Source: Peribacillus frigoritolerans
GTDB taxonomy: Bacteria; Bacillota; Bacilli; Bacillales; DSM-1321
Direction of reading: 5' to 3'
DNA length: 64,000 bases
Assembly (NCBI GenBank): GCA_030562215.1
Contig: JAUPFL010000001.1
Span: forward strand, 868,001 to 932,000
The notes below the pieces were generated by a model. That model saw only the letters and a program-made list of their open reading frames with translations, was not told the origin of the DNA and did not search any database. The stretch's first letter is position 1, and the number at the start of each line of letters is the position of its first letter. Of this stretch, positions 8,102 to 18,775 are shown one piece after another. The position numbers and the translations under genes were made by a program.

Positions 8102-9189
8102 TCAAGGCATATTTAACCGAGATAGCGGCAAACGATATAGCTTATCATCCTTTTCATCAGGATTTCCTCGGCCGTCCGTATTGTTGCTTATGAAATAAAG
8201 GGATTCTTCATCAACGAACACATCACGTATCCTTCCTGAGCCCGTGATGATATTAGTCAGTTTTCCGCTCTTTACATCATAACTCTTAAGCGCTTCGCCC
8301 CTTAAAGCTGCAAAATAGAGCTTTCCGTCAAAATAGGCCATGCCTGAAGGAGCCCATGTATTTTCACCGGAATGAATCAATGGTTTTACCATATCAGGTT
8401 TTTGCTCATCGCCCTGTATCTCTGGCCAGCCATAGTTCTTACCCGGGTCAATTTTATTTAATTCATCGTGAGCCGAATCTCCGTGCTCACTTTCATACAA
8501 CTGTCCTGCTTCATCCCAAGCCAGACCTTGTGGATTACGGTGACCGTATGAATAGACGTACGAATTCCCGAAAGGATTATCTTTCGGAATGGTGCCATCC
8601 AGGTTCAAGCGCAGAATTTTCCCGCCTAAAGAATCTATGTCCTGTGCGATCTCGGACTTTCTGGCATCACCTGTCGTTGCATATAGCTTATCATCCGGTC
8701 CAATCTTGATCCTGCCGCCATGGTGGAAGTCCCCGCTTGGTATTCCGTCGATTAAGGTCTCCATCTCCTGCCATTTATCATCATTTTTTCTAAAACGACG
8801 ATGCGATTGATGGATTCCCCGCCCTCTTCATAAGTATAATAGGCGAAAGCTTGCCCGCTCTTAGAGAAATCGGGCGCTAGTAAAAATCCAAGCAACCCAG
8901 CTTCCGCTTTAGCTGACAATGTCTTTTTAAGGTTGACCTTTTGCCGTGTCATCTTATTCTTGTCCCATTCGACGATGGTTCCTGTCCGTTCTGACACATA
9001 CATTATGTCCCCATTCTTCTGAATCGACCACGGGGCCTGCAGGTTCGTTACCAACACATCCGGATTTTCCCCTAAAGTGCCCGTCACTTCTTTGTCAGGA
9101 TTCGGCTGGTTTTTGCTATCGTCATCATTCATGTTGCAACCAGTTAAAAATAATGTAGCCATAAGGAAAAATAAGAGCAATTTTTTCAA
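8102..9189 (-). CDS. PQQ-dependent sugar dehydrogenase-like lipoprotein (frameshifted)
   Basis: Exported lipoprotein: signal peptide with lipobox L-T-G-C-N at about residues 15-19. The rest is the six-bladed beta-propeller of the soluble aldose/glucose-sorbosone dehydrogenase family, with H-H-G-G-R-I and G-H-R-N-P-Q-G-L-A-W, the hallmark blade motifs, and A-P-S-G-M-A-Y-F. One missing A near 8757 breaks the frame; with it restored V-L-E-K-N-D-D-K-W joins the halves. Probably oxidises sugars outside the membrane if PQQ is available; many Bacillus members are of unproven activity. Confidence 0.87.
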
Positions 9190-9216
9190 AGTCTTTTCCC
9201 CCTTCGATTCATCAGT

Positions 9217-10083
9217 TTAATAGGCTGACTGTTTAAGTACCTTTAAAATGGCCTCCGCGACACCGGATTCATCATTCTTGCCTGTTACTTCATCACAAAG
9301 CTTTTTAATTTCGAGAGGGGCATTTCCCATTGCGACAGACAAACCTACCCGTTCAAACATGGATACATCATTATAATTATCCCCAATAGCCATCGTTTCC
9401 TGCATCGAGCCGGATTTTCCTTTCACATATGTTTCAAGTGCCGTACCTTTTTGAGCTGTTTCACTCATGATTTCCACATTTTCACGTCCCGATGAAGTGA
9501 CTGTAACTCCCTGTCCTTCCAATTTGGAAGCAATTTGATTTAATAAAGTTAAATCCTTTGAAAAGCTGAGAATTTTATAATATTCCTCATTCGAACGGCT
9601 GAATAACTCGGAATAATCGGAAATGGAAGTTACCTGTCCAAGCTGTAAACGCTGCTCCGCATATTTTCGCATACTCTCAGGGTCAATGTCCGGATTGGCT
9701 GTAACGAATACATCAACCAAAACAGATATTGCGTTTTCATAGTCTTTAGAATAAATTCCCTGACTCGTATATATTTCGAAATAAATCTCTTGTTCATCGA
9801 GGAATTCAGCGACCATTTTAGCAGTGGCAGCTGACATTGGATTGGAGGCGGCAATCTTCCCTTCCTCCGTGAAGAGGGCAGCACCATTTACACAGATGAC
9901 AGGGCAAACGATGCCTGCTTCAGCTAAAGCGAACCTCGCTTCCACATAAGATCTTCCAGTAGCAATGATCACTTCCACTCCCTCGCTTTGCGCCCTCTGG
10001 ATTGCTTGTTTATTTTCCTCACTGACCTTTTGCATTTTGTTTAGCAATGTTCCGTCCATATCAATCGCAATCGTCTTTATCAA
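9217..10083 (-). CDS. Cof-type HAD-superfamily phosphatase
   Basis: About 289 residues. HAD motif I is D-M-D-G-T-L-L with the nucleophilic Asp, motif II I-A-T-G-R-S, and motif IV G-D-N-Y-N-D-V-S-M. The large cap between motifs II and III is the C2/Cof type, usually acting on sugar phosphates or other small phosphoesters. TTG at 10083 was chosen because the conserved motif I follows within ten residues; upstream residues do not look conserved. Substrate unknown. Confidence 0.88.
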   Translation of the reverse strand: MIKTIAIDMDGTLLNKMQKVSEENKQAIQRAQSEGVEVIIATGRSYVEARFALAEAGIVCPVICVNGAALFTEEGKIAASNPMSAATAKMVAEFLDEQEIYFEIYTSQGIYSKDYENAISVLVDVFVTANPDIDPESMRKYAEQRLQLGQVTSISDYSELFSRSNEEYYKILSFSKDLTLLNQIASKLEGQGVTVTSSGRENVEIMSETAQKGTALETYVKGKSGSMQETMAIGDNYNDVSMFERVGLSVAMGNAPLEIKKLCDEVTGKNDESGVAEAILKVLKQSAY

Positions 10084-10197
10084 TCCAATCGGCCCCTTTT
10101 TCAATATAATCCCTATTTTAACCGAAAGAGCGTGGATAAACACGTTTAACAAACCCGTATATATTCTTGGTATGGTTTCAATCCTTATATGTATATA

Positions 10198-10238
10198 AAC
10201 AAGCTGCACCTAATTAAGGTAGGTGCAGCTTGTTTTCT
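10198..10238 (-). terminator. Terminator of the double P-loop ATPase gene
   Basis: AACAAGCTGCACCT / AGGTGCAGCTTGTTTT, 14-bp arms. Confidence 0.85.
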
Positions 10239-11355
10239 TAATGTAGAATCGTTTTTCTATCGACATCTTGTGCCCATTCAGTAATCTGTTCATTGATGTC
10301 TTTTTGAATATCATCGATGGCTGTAAAATCCATTGCTTTTACATAAATCTTTTCGAGTTCGTCATGCAGCTCTTTTGCCTTAGCCAGATTTGCTGTCGCC
10401 TCATTCATTTTCGACCGGTACCTGGTGGAAACATCCTTTAACTGATCGGCATATATTTCATCTGTTCCTGGCAGGATGGCCGTTTTATATATATCAATGA
10501 TTTCATCCCCTCCACAACTCGGGAAGTATTCATGAGGGGATGTGCTGTCAAAAATGGCGATCCCTACCTCCCGGACGATTACCATGTCCAAGCTATGCGG
10601 ATCGAAACCACAATGATATACTTCCACATCAAAGCCCCTTTGCTCCGCAGCCTTTGCAATCTTCTTCAGCATCGTAGATTTCCCTGAACCTGGACGTCCC
10701 TTTAAAAGTACCGTTTTTGTATTCCCTCAGTAATATTGGGGATGAAATCAACTGCACCCTTTGGTGTAGCTGCACCTAAGAATCGGTGACGCACATCCGA
10801 CTTCTTATTAAGGACAATATCTCTATAAAAGCCTTCTATCAATTTATTGGTCAACCCATTCAATTTTGCGAAATCAATATTTGACTTATAAATGTCTTCC
10901 CATTCATCATGTATTCTCAATGCTTCAGCGAATAAGGCATATGCCTTCTCGAAACTCTTGCTTCTCGCATTCGTCAATTTTATGATGGCCGCTCTTTCAG
11001 AAGCCAGCTGCTGGGAATCCCAGGCAGCCCCAAGATTGACATATTCCTCAATGGCCCCTGGTGCCTTCGGCTCAATCACATGCGGCGCAGTCCCATCCAC
11101 GATACCGATTTTCAAAGCCGGTATGATTACTCCATCAATGGAATCATTATCGGACGAACAATGTAAATACTCGATGTCATAGTCTTTATCCAGCCATTCT
11201 TGGCCGATTTTTTTCATAATGGTCGATTTACCGGAACCAGGTCCGCCTTTTAATATGAATAATCTTTCCAGACCTGTTAAATTGGAATCATATAAACTAT
11301 AAAAACCTTTAGCCGTATTGCCTCCAGCAAAATAATTCATCACTTTTCCTGTCAC
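10238..11355 (-). CDS. Tandem P-loop ATPase, uncharacterised (frameshifted)
   Basis: Two similar halves, each beginning with a Walker A motif: K-G-G-P-G-S-G-K-S-T near the N-terminus and K-G-R-P-G-S-G-K-S-T in the second half. Both are followed by a comparable H-C-S/H-C-G-F-D segment. One missing A near 10722 interrupts the protein just before the second P-loop; restored sequence reads Q-K-T-V-L-L-K-G-R-P. This matches a conserved Bacillus/Clostridium family of about 370 residues of unknown function, annotated only as ATPase or nucleotide kinase-like. GTG 11355 follows GGGAG; GTG 11361 is possible. Confidence 0.8.
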
Positions 11356-11442
11356 TTTCACACTCTCCCTCACAATAAAGATGTGCTTCAAGACAGCGTA
11401 TGAAGAAAAGGCCTAATAGGTGAATACCTAAAGGTAAACAAT

Positions 11443-11917
11443 TTATTTTATCAGGGCTACAGATTCCGCTTGTGTGACTTCCAGGAATTCTGATGGTTTT
11501 AAAACGATCTGTGTACCGATTTTCCCTCCACTTACAATGATTTCAGGCAGGTTTGTTGCACTTTCATCGATAAAGGTCGGGTATTGCTTTTTCATTCCGA
11601 TCGGGGAACAGCCTCCCGAATGTACCCTGTGTATTTTTGCAGATCTTTAACCGCAAGCATTTCAATTTTTTTTGCACCTGCGGCCTTCGCCGCTTTTTTC
11701 AAATCCAGTTCGGTGGCTACAGGGATGACAAATACGTAAAGTTGCTTCGGTCCGTTATGGGTAACAAGCGTTTTAAAAACGGTTTCTGGCGCTTTTCAAT
11801 CTTGTCCGCAACAGTGATCCCGTCAATTTTTCCATCGCGGGCATCATAGCTCATCATGCCATACCCTATACGTTTGTTATCAAGAATTCGCATTGCATTC
11901 GTTTTACTGGCTCCCAT
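11443..11917 (-). CDS. ybaK: Cys-tRNA(Pro) deacylase YbaK/EbsC (frameshifted)
   Basis: Trans-editing enzyme that hydrolyses mischarged Cys-tRNA(Pro). With frameshifts near 11790 and 11620 removed, the protein reads T-N-A-M-R-I-L-D, then T-V-F-K-T-L-V-T, the invariant K of the family in [15 protein letters not shown], and ends E-S-V-A-L-I-K. About 158 residues, the family norm. ATG 11917 is preceded by AAGGGGA. Confidence 0.85.
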
Positions 11918-11973
11918 AAGAAAATTCCCCTTATCGTTTTCTACCATCTTACCATTTTAATTACCAGGCAAGA

Positions 11974-12003
11974 AGAAAAGCACAGCGCTTATGCATCTGT
12001 GCT
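11974..12003 (-). terminator. Possible terminator beyond gntK
   Basis: AGCACAG / CTGTGCT hairpin, T-rich tail on the minus strand; 137 bases beyond gntK. Confidence 0.4.
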
Positions 12004-12139
12004 ATAAGACTGTAGACAGTTTCGAAGAAAAGCCCGTTTGCCTCAGTTTTTATTGAAAAAAGTTCCAGTTGTTTTCAGAAATCAGCTCTCTTTTAAACAA
12101 CTTGAAACACAGTGCTTATTCATCTTGCTTCCCCTAAAA

Positions 12140-13680
12140 TCATTCTAAATGACGTCTTTGGAAATCGGCTATCCTCTTGTAGTCGCCTTCCAATTGCCTG
12201 CTCACGGATAAATAAATCGACATCAATTCTTCATACACTTTAACGTTCTCTTCGATCGGGACAAGTTCATTCGTTTCACCAACCATACCCTCAACCTCAT
12301 CAAGGCTTTCGATTTCACCTAAAGCATATAATCCAAGAACTGCGGCACCTAAGCTCGAACTCTCAAAGCTTTCGGGAATTGTCACATTTTGATTGAATAT
12401 ATCAGCCATGATTTGGCGCCAGAGCTTCGAACGGACAAATCCGCCGCTTGCATGAATCTTCTCGGGAGCACCAGTCAATTCCTTTACAGCAATAAGGACA
12501 CTGTACAAGTTATACATCACACCCTCCAGCACTGCCCGGACCATATGGTCACGGGTGTGATGAAGCGCCAGTCCAAAGAAGGAGCCCCTTGCATCGGCAC
12601 TCCATAATGGTGCCCGTTCCCCAGCCATATACGGATGGAATATCAACCCATCAGAACCAGGTGCAATATTAGAAGCCATATCCGTCAGAATCTCATAGGA
12701 GTCCTGTCCCGAAGCCTTCGCTTTTTCGATTTCCACACGGCCTAATTGATCTCGTGCCCATCGGAAGGTGATTCCCCCATTGTTGACCGGTCCGCCGATT
12801 ACCCAATGATTCTCGGTAAGGGCATAGCAGAATGTCCTGCCTTTGGGATCGGTAAGCGGCCTGTCACTGACGGTTCTTACCGCACCGCTCGTTCCGATTG
12901 TCACTGCCAGAACGCCTGGCTTGATTGCGTTTTGACCTAAGTTGGCAAGCACGCCATCACTCGCGCCAATCACAAACGGGGTCCCAGCATGAATGTTCAT
13001 TTTTGCAGCTAATTCCTCACTTAAGCCTGAGAGGATATGTGTTGTAGGGACAAGCGTCGGCAGCTTGTCCGCCCCAATTCCAGCAATGGTGAGTGCCTCT
13101 TGATCCCACTTCAGTTCATTCAAGTTGAACATGCCCGTTGCAGAAGCGAGCGAATAATCCATCACATACTCATTGAAGAATTTATAGATGATGTATTCTT
13201 TTATTCCTATAAATTTGTCCGTTTCGTTAAAAATCCCTGAATGTTCATTTCTTAACCACATTACTTTCGTGATTGGCGACATTGGGTGAATGGGGGTTCC
13301 CGTCCTGTGATACAATTGCATCCCCTGTTCCGAAGCCTTCAATTTCTCCGCATAGGCAACCTTCGATTATCTGCCCATGTAATGCTATTCGTCAGCGGGC
13401 TGCCGTCTTTACCCATTGCGATCAAGCTATGCATCGCCGAACTGAACGATATGAAGCCCAGTTCTTGCTTTTCAATTCCGCTTGCAATCATGACCTCGCC
13501 TATGGCAATGATGACCGCTTTATAAATTTCTTCGGGATCTTGTTCCGCAACGGAAGGAGTTGGACTGTGCAGAGGATATCCCCTTGAACAAGATTGGATA
13601 ACCTCCCCCTTTTGAAAAAGAACAACTTTCGTACTCGTCGTGCCAATATCGATCCCCATCATATAACCTGAATGTTCCAT
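12140..13680 (-). CDS. gntK: Gluconate kinase GntK, FGGY family (frameshifted)
   Basis: ATP-dependent sugar kinase. The N-terminal ATPase loop G-I-D-I-G-T-T-S-T-K and I-T-W-A-D-N-R segment come first, then A-S-D-G-V-L-A-N-L-G, G-T-S-G-A-V-R and the C-terminal A-S-G-G-F-V-R-S-K-L-W of FGGY kinases. A one-base loss near 13345-13355 splits it after W-A-D-N-R. About 513 residues. Start ATG 13680. The adjacent gntP relic supports gluconate specificity over other FGGY substrates. Confidence 0.88.
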
Positions 13681-13739
13681 ATTTACATCATGCTCCTTTC
13701 TCTTAAACAATTGAATTCAATAGTAAGATTAGGATAAGT

Positions 13740-14580
13740 GAAACGACTGATATAATCATTTCCATAGCCGTTCAAGACTTTAACGTCTGTGCGACTGCTG
13801 ATCATCCAAAACTCTGCACCATTCACGTGTGATGGAGTTAATGAGCCTGAACCGATTGCACAGACCGGCAATTTAATATAACACCAGGACAGACATGAAT
13901 TGGTTTAGCTCTACTTTATTAAAACCTCTTGCGCAACCTAATGTAAAGAATGAAACCATGTGGGCGATGATCGGTTTTCCAATGAAATCAATCCAATCAT
14001 TCAAGATTGAATCTTCACCAAACACAGCATTGAAAGCTCCAATCAACATTAAAACGACAAGATCGGCAATAAAATCGTGAAAAGGTCATGCCGAAACCTG
14101 GGAGCCAGCGGTTATGTTTATTGAAAAATTGTTTCACTGCCCCCGGGTGCCTGTACATCCATTCTTTTAGCTATGCAGGAGCCAAAAATGGGACCATAAC
14201 ATGCAATTCCGATTTTCAAAAGAAATTACACCGTTCTTTTTCCAATCGTATAAACGATTGGAAGCACGAGCCCAACATCGAAGATTACGGGCAACGATCA
14301 TCATCGCCCAATGGACTTTCTGTTCACTGAACTTATCAAAAAGGGATTCTCCACCCGACTCGGCCATCATCTTTCCAAGCGTGGTACCTGATACCGACAA
14401 TGAGTGCTTTCCTAACCTCCCCTATCTGAACAGCATCTGCAACATCCCGAATATCCATACGTGCGATGGTCCCTAAAATGACAGAAGCGAGAAGTAACGC
14501 AATAAACGGGTTCCATTTTACTTTGGCTATGATAGCGAGGCAGCAAGCCTATACATTCAATAATCCACTCTAAATCAGGA
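13740..14580 (-). pseudogene. gntP: Decayed gluconate permease gntP
   Basis: Fragments of a GntP-family permease in all three minus frames: N-P-F-I-A-L-L-L-A-S-V-I-L-G-T (about 14500), T-L-G-K-M-M-A-E-S-G-G with H-W-A-M-M-I-V (about 14360), G-K-P-I-I-A-H-M-V-S-F-F (about 13980) and G-S-G-S-L-T-P-S-H-V-N (about 13840), the last matching the family's A-G-S-V-I-A-S-H-V-N. Only about 850 bp remain of the usual 1350, and several frame changes plus stops are present, so this is real decay, not just assembly noise. Confidence 0.8.
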
Positions 14581-14672
14581 TAGGAAATCCATGAAGGTAA
14601 GATCTCAAAGAAAAAAGCATCGAACCCGTTCATTATGAACTAAACTCGATGCCTGATTCAGTCATGAAATGA

Positions 14673-15371
14673 TCATCCACCAATAAAAAGAGGACCGGAT
14701 CTATGCTTGATTTCTTCCTCCAATTGTTCAGGATAAGCAATGAGGAAGCAGGTGGATGGTCCTGATGATTTTTCAATATCGACTTCATTACTTATATGCA
14801 CAGAAACACCTTCACCACTTTGATCCAGATGCTCCCATTCATATGCAATCCCTTTTGAGCCGACTGGAAGTGCTTTAACACCTTCCATTTCACATAAGCT
14901 TTTATATAAAGATAATGGCGCGACCCAATCTTGCTGTTCCATTACTTCCTCTCCAACGAGCGGCCTGCCGATCAGAGCGATTTTCCGTAAGGGCTGTTGC
15001 TTTTTAACACGTTCATTCACTCGTTTACCGATCACCATAAGACCAAGTGCTGATTGAAGGAGCGGCATGTTACTTTCTGTGCTGCCAGTGATTGGAAGAT
15101 CGTCCATTCCCAATTCATTCAGCCCCTTCCTGACACCCCTGGTCAAGTCCACCCAGGCTTCATCACCGCAGAAATTATTTAGAACGACGGATACGGGTCT
15201 TCCGCCAACGCCCAGGCATTCCATGACGGCAACCCGAAAGGAATAATATCCAACGACCTCATAAGGGACATGGACAAGATCTTTTTCCTTCAGCCCGATC
15301 CCGCCGCTATTGTCACTTGAGACAATCAATGAATCTGATTCGGAAAATGGTAAAATCAATGAATCACTCAT
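14673..15371 (-). CDS. cblS: Probable alpha-ribazole kinase CblS (AIR-synthase-like)
   Basis: 232 residues resembling the N-terminal domain of PurM/AIR-synthase-like kinases: S-S-D-N-S-G-G-I-G near residue 18 and G-V-G-G-R-P-V-S-V-V-L-N-N near residue 53. It is the last gene of the corrinoid operon, next to an ECF-type S component. Firmicutes such as Listeria and Geobacillus use CblT plus CblS to import and phosphorylate alpha-ribazole, bypassing CobT; the pairing and absence of cobT here support that assignment. The identification rests on context and fold-level motifs. Confidence 0.68.
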   Translation of the reverse strand: MSDSLILPFSESDSLIVSSDNSGGIGLKEKDLVHVPYEVVGYYSFRVAVMECLGVGGRPVSVVLNNFCGDEAWVDLTRGVRKGLNELGMDDLPITGSTESNMPLLQSALGLMVIGKRVNERVKKQQPLRKIALIGRPLVGEEVMEQQDWVAPLSLYKSLCEMEGVKALPVGSKGIAYEWEHLDQSGEGVSVHISNEVDIEKSSGPSTCFLIAYPEQLEEEIKHRSGPLFIGG

Positions 15372-15393
15372 TCTGCGAGTCCATCTTTAAAAA

Positions 15394-15860
15394 TCATTTT
15401 TTCAAAACAGGCTCCAAGCGCGGCAGTAAAAGGACTGCTAATACTACATTTACCGCCGTCGCCACCGTTAATCCCGGAACCAATAACGTGTAAAAACCAG
15501 GGCTGATCAGAAATGCGAAAGGCATGGCTAAAACGAAGGCATTACTGATAAAGAAGAGGAAAAATGCACCTACTTTTTTTCCGTTTATATATAAAATGCT
15601 AAACATCCATGTCAGGACAGCCATTTCGACCATGATCAAAAAGTGGAATGGCCCAAGTGTCATGCCGCCGATGAACGCTGAAATGATATGACCAAGCCCA
15701 GCAACAATACCCCCGATACCGGGCCAAGTATGACAGCCGCCAAAAGGGCCGGAAAACTATCCAAAGCGATGCTTCCGATCGGTGAAGGGATTTTAATCAT
15801 TGCCCCTACCGCCGATAAGGCGATGAATATAGCAATTGCACTAATTTTTCTTACGTCCAT
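15394..15860 (-). CDS. cblT: ECF transporter S component, probable alpha-ribazole transporter CblT (frameshifted)
   Basis: Small integral membrane protein with about five hydrophobic helices. The first half starts M-D-V-R-K-I-S-A-I-A-I-F-I-A-L-S and shows the A-x-x-x-A helix pattern of ECF S components; the second half is V-E-M-A-V-L-T-W-M-F. A single-base change in the G-run near 15717-15723 breaks the frame; corrected sequence gives G-L-G-H-I-I-S-A-F-I-G-G. The specificity for alpha-ribazole is inferred from its place between pduO and the CblS-like gene. The shared EcfA/EcfT module is not in this window. Confidence 0.75.
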
Positions 15861-15862
15861 GT

Positions 15863-16447
15863 TTACTCTTTTTCCTTTCTTTTCCCTCCCCGGAACACAT
15901 TTGCGCTACGGATATATTCCACATCTTTCACACCAAGACGGAAATTGATCACACGTGCAACAGCAAAGAAGTAATCCGACAAACGATTTAAATATTGAAG
16001 TGATAATGGTGAAACGGCCGCACCCGACTTGATCAATGAAACGACCAATCGTTCTGCCCTCCTTGTCACGGTTCGGGCAATGTGAATCGTTGCAGCCGCT
16101 TTTGAGCCGCCAGGCAGGATAAACTTTTCCAGTTCCGGCGCTTCAAGTATGAAGGCATCTATTCGTTCTTCCAAATAGGTAATGGCCTCATCCGTCAGCT
16201 TTTGTGGGGCTTTCTCGGAAACGGTTGCCAAATCTCCTCCGCAGTCAAATAACTCATGCTGGATTTTCTCTAGATCGGCCAGTATATCCGTGAATATCGC
16301 AGGATCCAATTCTGTCACCGCAAGACCGATATAGCTATTCACTTCATCCACCGTTCCATAAGATTCAACACGAATGTCATCCTTGTCAAGCCGACCTCCG
16401 ATTACGCTTGTTTGTCCCTTATCCCCTGTACGTGTATAGATTTTCAT
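15863..16447 (-). CDS. pduO: ATP:cob(I)alamin adenosyltransferase, PduO type
   Basis: Adenosylates cob(I)alamin or cobinamide. The N-terminal K-I-Y-T-R-T-G-D-K-G-Q-T ATP-binding signature and the C-terminal R-T-V-T-R-R-A-E-R and Y-L-N-R-L-S-D-Y-F-F-A-V-A-R motifs are diagnostic for the PduO/YvqK family. 194 residues and intact. It sits mid-operon, two bases before the cblT start, so it supplies adenosylated substrate to the CbiB/CobU/CobS steps. Confidence 0.93.
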   Translation of the reverse strand: MKIYTRTGDKGQTSVIGGRLDKDDIRVESYGTVDEVNSYIGLAVTELDPAIFTDILADLEKIQHELFDCGGDLATVSEKAPQKLTDEAITYLEERIDAFILEAPELEKFILPGGSKAAATIHIARTVTRRAERLVVSLIKSGAAVSPLSLQYLNRLSDYFFAVARVINFRLGVKDVEYIRSANVFRGGKRKEKE

Positions 16448-16461
16448 CCCAATTACCTCCT

Positions 16462-16926
16462 CTACTTTATTCGCTGGTTAATTCCATACCAGATGATATC
16501 AACGCGCTTTGATATGGATGCTACATCTTGAAAGACCCATCCGCAGGCATCGCGCCATCTGCGGTCTCTTGCTTCCATCGGGACAATTCCCTTGGAAATA
16601 TCAGAACCGATCACAATGCAGTTGTGTTCATCTCTTTCTTTCTCCCATATTCGCCAATCAGCCATGATTTCCTTCCATCTTTTTCGAATCGAATCTGAAT
16701 CCATCTTTTCTGCATCTTGTTGAATCCATGCATCCAACCCTTGCAATACAACCGTCCTGCCTTGAAAATCAATCAATTCCGGCTGTTCTTTTCGATAACC
16801 GGATAGCCAAAGGACATCATTTTCCAAACCATACAATTGCTTTACCCATTTCGTTTTCCCATTATAGGCGCCTCCTGTAACAAAGTGCAGCGTTCTCCCC
16901 TCCTTAAGCTGTTCCGGTCTTCCCAT
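16462..16926 (-). CDS. Second CobU-like P-loop nucleotidyltransferase
   Basis: 154 residues related to CobU but distinct from the cobU gene 1.3 kb upstream. Walker A is V-T-G-G-A-Y-N-G-K-T-K; the C-terminal I-V-P-M-E-A-R-D-R-R-W-R-D-A-C-G-W matches the CobU I-V-P-x-x-x-x-x-R-x-x-R-D region. It may specialise in one of the two CobU activities or use another corrinoid. Overlaps the cobC end by 23 bases. Confidence 0.75.
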   Translation of the reverse strand: MGRPEQLKEGRTLHFVTGGAYNGKTKWVKQLYGLENDVLWLSGYRKEQPELIDFQGRTVVLQGLDAWIQQDAEKMDSDSIRKRWKEIMADWRIWEKERDEHNCIVIGSDISKGIVPMEARDRRWRDACGWVFQDVASISKRVDIIWYGINQRIK

Positions 16927-17457
16927 ACCAGCTCATATCCCCTGCCATGGGAAATTCCCCAATCAAAAAAGACTTTCCCTTCGGGGCATAGCGGACCAAT
17001 AAATCACGTATTACCCCTCCATGCGTCATTAGGGCAATTCGGTTCTCCTTACAGGCAATCAATTGTTTCCAGCCATTATTCACACGTTCGGAAAATGCCG
17101 GATAACTTTCACCCCAGGCACCAATGCCTCCATGGGACGTTCCAGCCAATTAAGATAATCTCCATCTGTCTTCAGCTCATGATACGTCCGCCCTTCCCAA
17201 CTGCCGAAGTTCATCTCACGGAACAAAGGGTTTTTGATCGGAATTGCATTTGGAAACAGCAGACGTGCAGTTTCCACACAGCGGGGCAAATCACTGCTGT
17301 AAATTTTTTCATACTGTGGGTATGAGCCCCTTAGGTCCATTATTTCCTTTTCTCCTTCGGTACTTAATGGAGAATCCGTCCAGCCTAAATAGGCCTTTCT
17401 TTCATTTGCTACTGTCAGCCCATGGCGAAGTAGTGTAATAGCCACAATATCAGCCAT
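16904..17457 (-). CDS. cobC: Alpha-ribazole phosphatase CobC, histidine phosphatase fold (frameshifted)
   Basis: Phosphoglycerate-mutase-like phosphatase acting on alpha-ribazole 5'-phosphate or cobalamin phosphate. It has the phospho-acceptor motif L-L-R-H-G-L-T near the N-terminus, S-S-D-L-P-R-C-V-E-T-A and F-R-E-M-N-F-G-S-W-E-G, and the second catalytic His in M-T-H-G-G-V-I-R. A frameshift near 17115 splits it at P-G-G-E-S-Y-P-A-F. Start ATG 17457 lies inside the end of cobS. Confidence 0.88.
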
Positions 17458-18204
17458 AACCAAAGCTCAACCCCTTCCACGGATGCCCCCAGTACATCCC
17501 CCGTTATCCCACCGAACCAACTGATGATTTTACGTTTTATATAAACCAGGAAAAACACCGCAGCCAGACACATGATGAAAAATAAGGTGACAAGCTTAAA
17601 ATCGATGACCCAGGCAAACGCCAGACTTACAAGGAGGTACAGCCAATAAATGGGCAAACTGCTTTTCATCACTGCACTTTGGAAAAAGGCACCGAGCCCC
17701 TCTTTTTTAGCCAAGGGCATCCGGATGAGTAAATACCCCATCACACATTTGCTTAAGAGCGGAAGGGCTATGATCAAGAAGTATGTCCATTCATTTACCC
17801 TTTCGACAATTTCATAGATAAATATGAACCGGGCGGCCAATAGGACTATGACGGAGATGACACCGAATGCACCTGTCCTGGAATCCTTCATGATTTCCAA
17901 TCGACGCTCTTTATCCTGATAGGAAAAAAGCATCACTTGCATCGATCCAGCCATCGAGATGCAAACCTCCCGTTAATGCCATGGTCAAAAACCAAAGGAA
18001 AAAGGCAATCGAAAGCGATGACAATGGGGTCCATTCCACAAGTGCATACAAAACACCGCCCAATATCAAGCCTAGCGCAAGACCTACTAATGGAAAGGTT
18101 TGAATGGCACGGTGAATATATTTCTTCTCCATCGGAAGCTGTTTCTTTATTGGAAAGACCGTAAAGAACTGCAGGTTAATCAAAAATCCGATCATTGTGC
18201 TCAT
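17415..18204 (-). CDS. cobS: Adenosylcobinamide-GDP ribazoletransferase CobS (frameshifted)
   Basis: Integral membrane enzyme that joins activated cobinamide to alpha-ribazole phosphate. The signature G-G-L-H-L-D-G-W-I-D-A-S-D-A is at about residues 83-96, followed by K-D-S-R-T-G-A-F-G-V, the conserved Mg-binding region. Multiple hydrophobic helices. The frame break near 17930 lies between those two motifs. Start ATG 18204 overlaps the cobU stop in ATGA. Confidence 0.9.
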
Positions 18205-18775
18205 TCCTGCATGCACCCTTTCTTCCGCAATGGAATTCCCGCTTCTACAAGATAGGCTTCATCGGCCAGCCCGACGATCGTTTGATGAAGCAGGCCCAGT
18301 GTTTTTCCGTATATATGTAGAAAATCATCTTGGAAAATCGGTTCCTGTACCAATTCATTGCTCACGACTATTAAATAATTGGATTGTTTCCTTATCTCAT
18401 TGATTCCGGTTATTATTTTTGAAAAAATGCTATCTAAAAATTCTTCTTCAAGCGGAATGCCAGGGCCAAATAGTTCGTTATCAAGCAGGGTTGTCAGACA
18501 ATCGAGCAGAATTATGGAATCCTGATCAATATCCGCCCCTATTCTTGTAATATCGGTTGCGTATTCGGAAGTCTTCCACGCAATCGGGCTGCTTTCCCTA
18601 TCTTTCCGGTGCCTAAGGATGCGTTCACCCATCTCAACATCACTGACTCGGCCACAGGCGAGGTAATGCAAGTTCCATCCACCTGGAGTGCATACTCCAG
18701 GGCTTTTCTTTCTGCGAAGCTGCTTTTTCCGGAACGGACACCTCCGGTTATAAAACAGAGCCTTGCTTTCTCCAC
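18201..18775 (-). CDS. cobU: Adenosylcobinamide kinase/guanylyltransferase CobU (frameshifted)
   Basis: Bifunctional enzyme that phosphorylates adenosylcobinamide and transfers GMP to it. Walker A is F-I-T-G-G-V-R-S-G-K-S-S-F-A-E, nearly canonical for CobU. The catalytic His region follows in M-G-E-R-I-L-R-H-R, then D-S-I-I-L-L-D-C-L-T-T-L and V-V-S-N-E-L. The frame breaks after Y-A-L-Q-V-D-G-T near 18670. GTG start at 18775, inside the last codons of cobD. Confidence 0.9.

Noticed and set aside
7854-8193. Open frames through the 21-bp array as a repetitive protein
   Set aside because: Frames are open on both strands only because 21 is a multiple of three; no ribosome binding site, and one frame runs into an adjacent gene.
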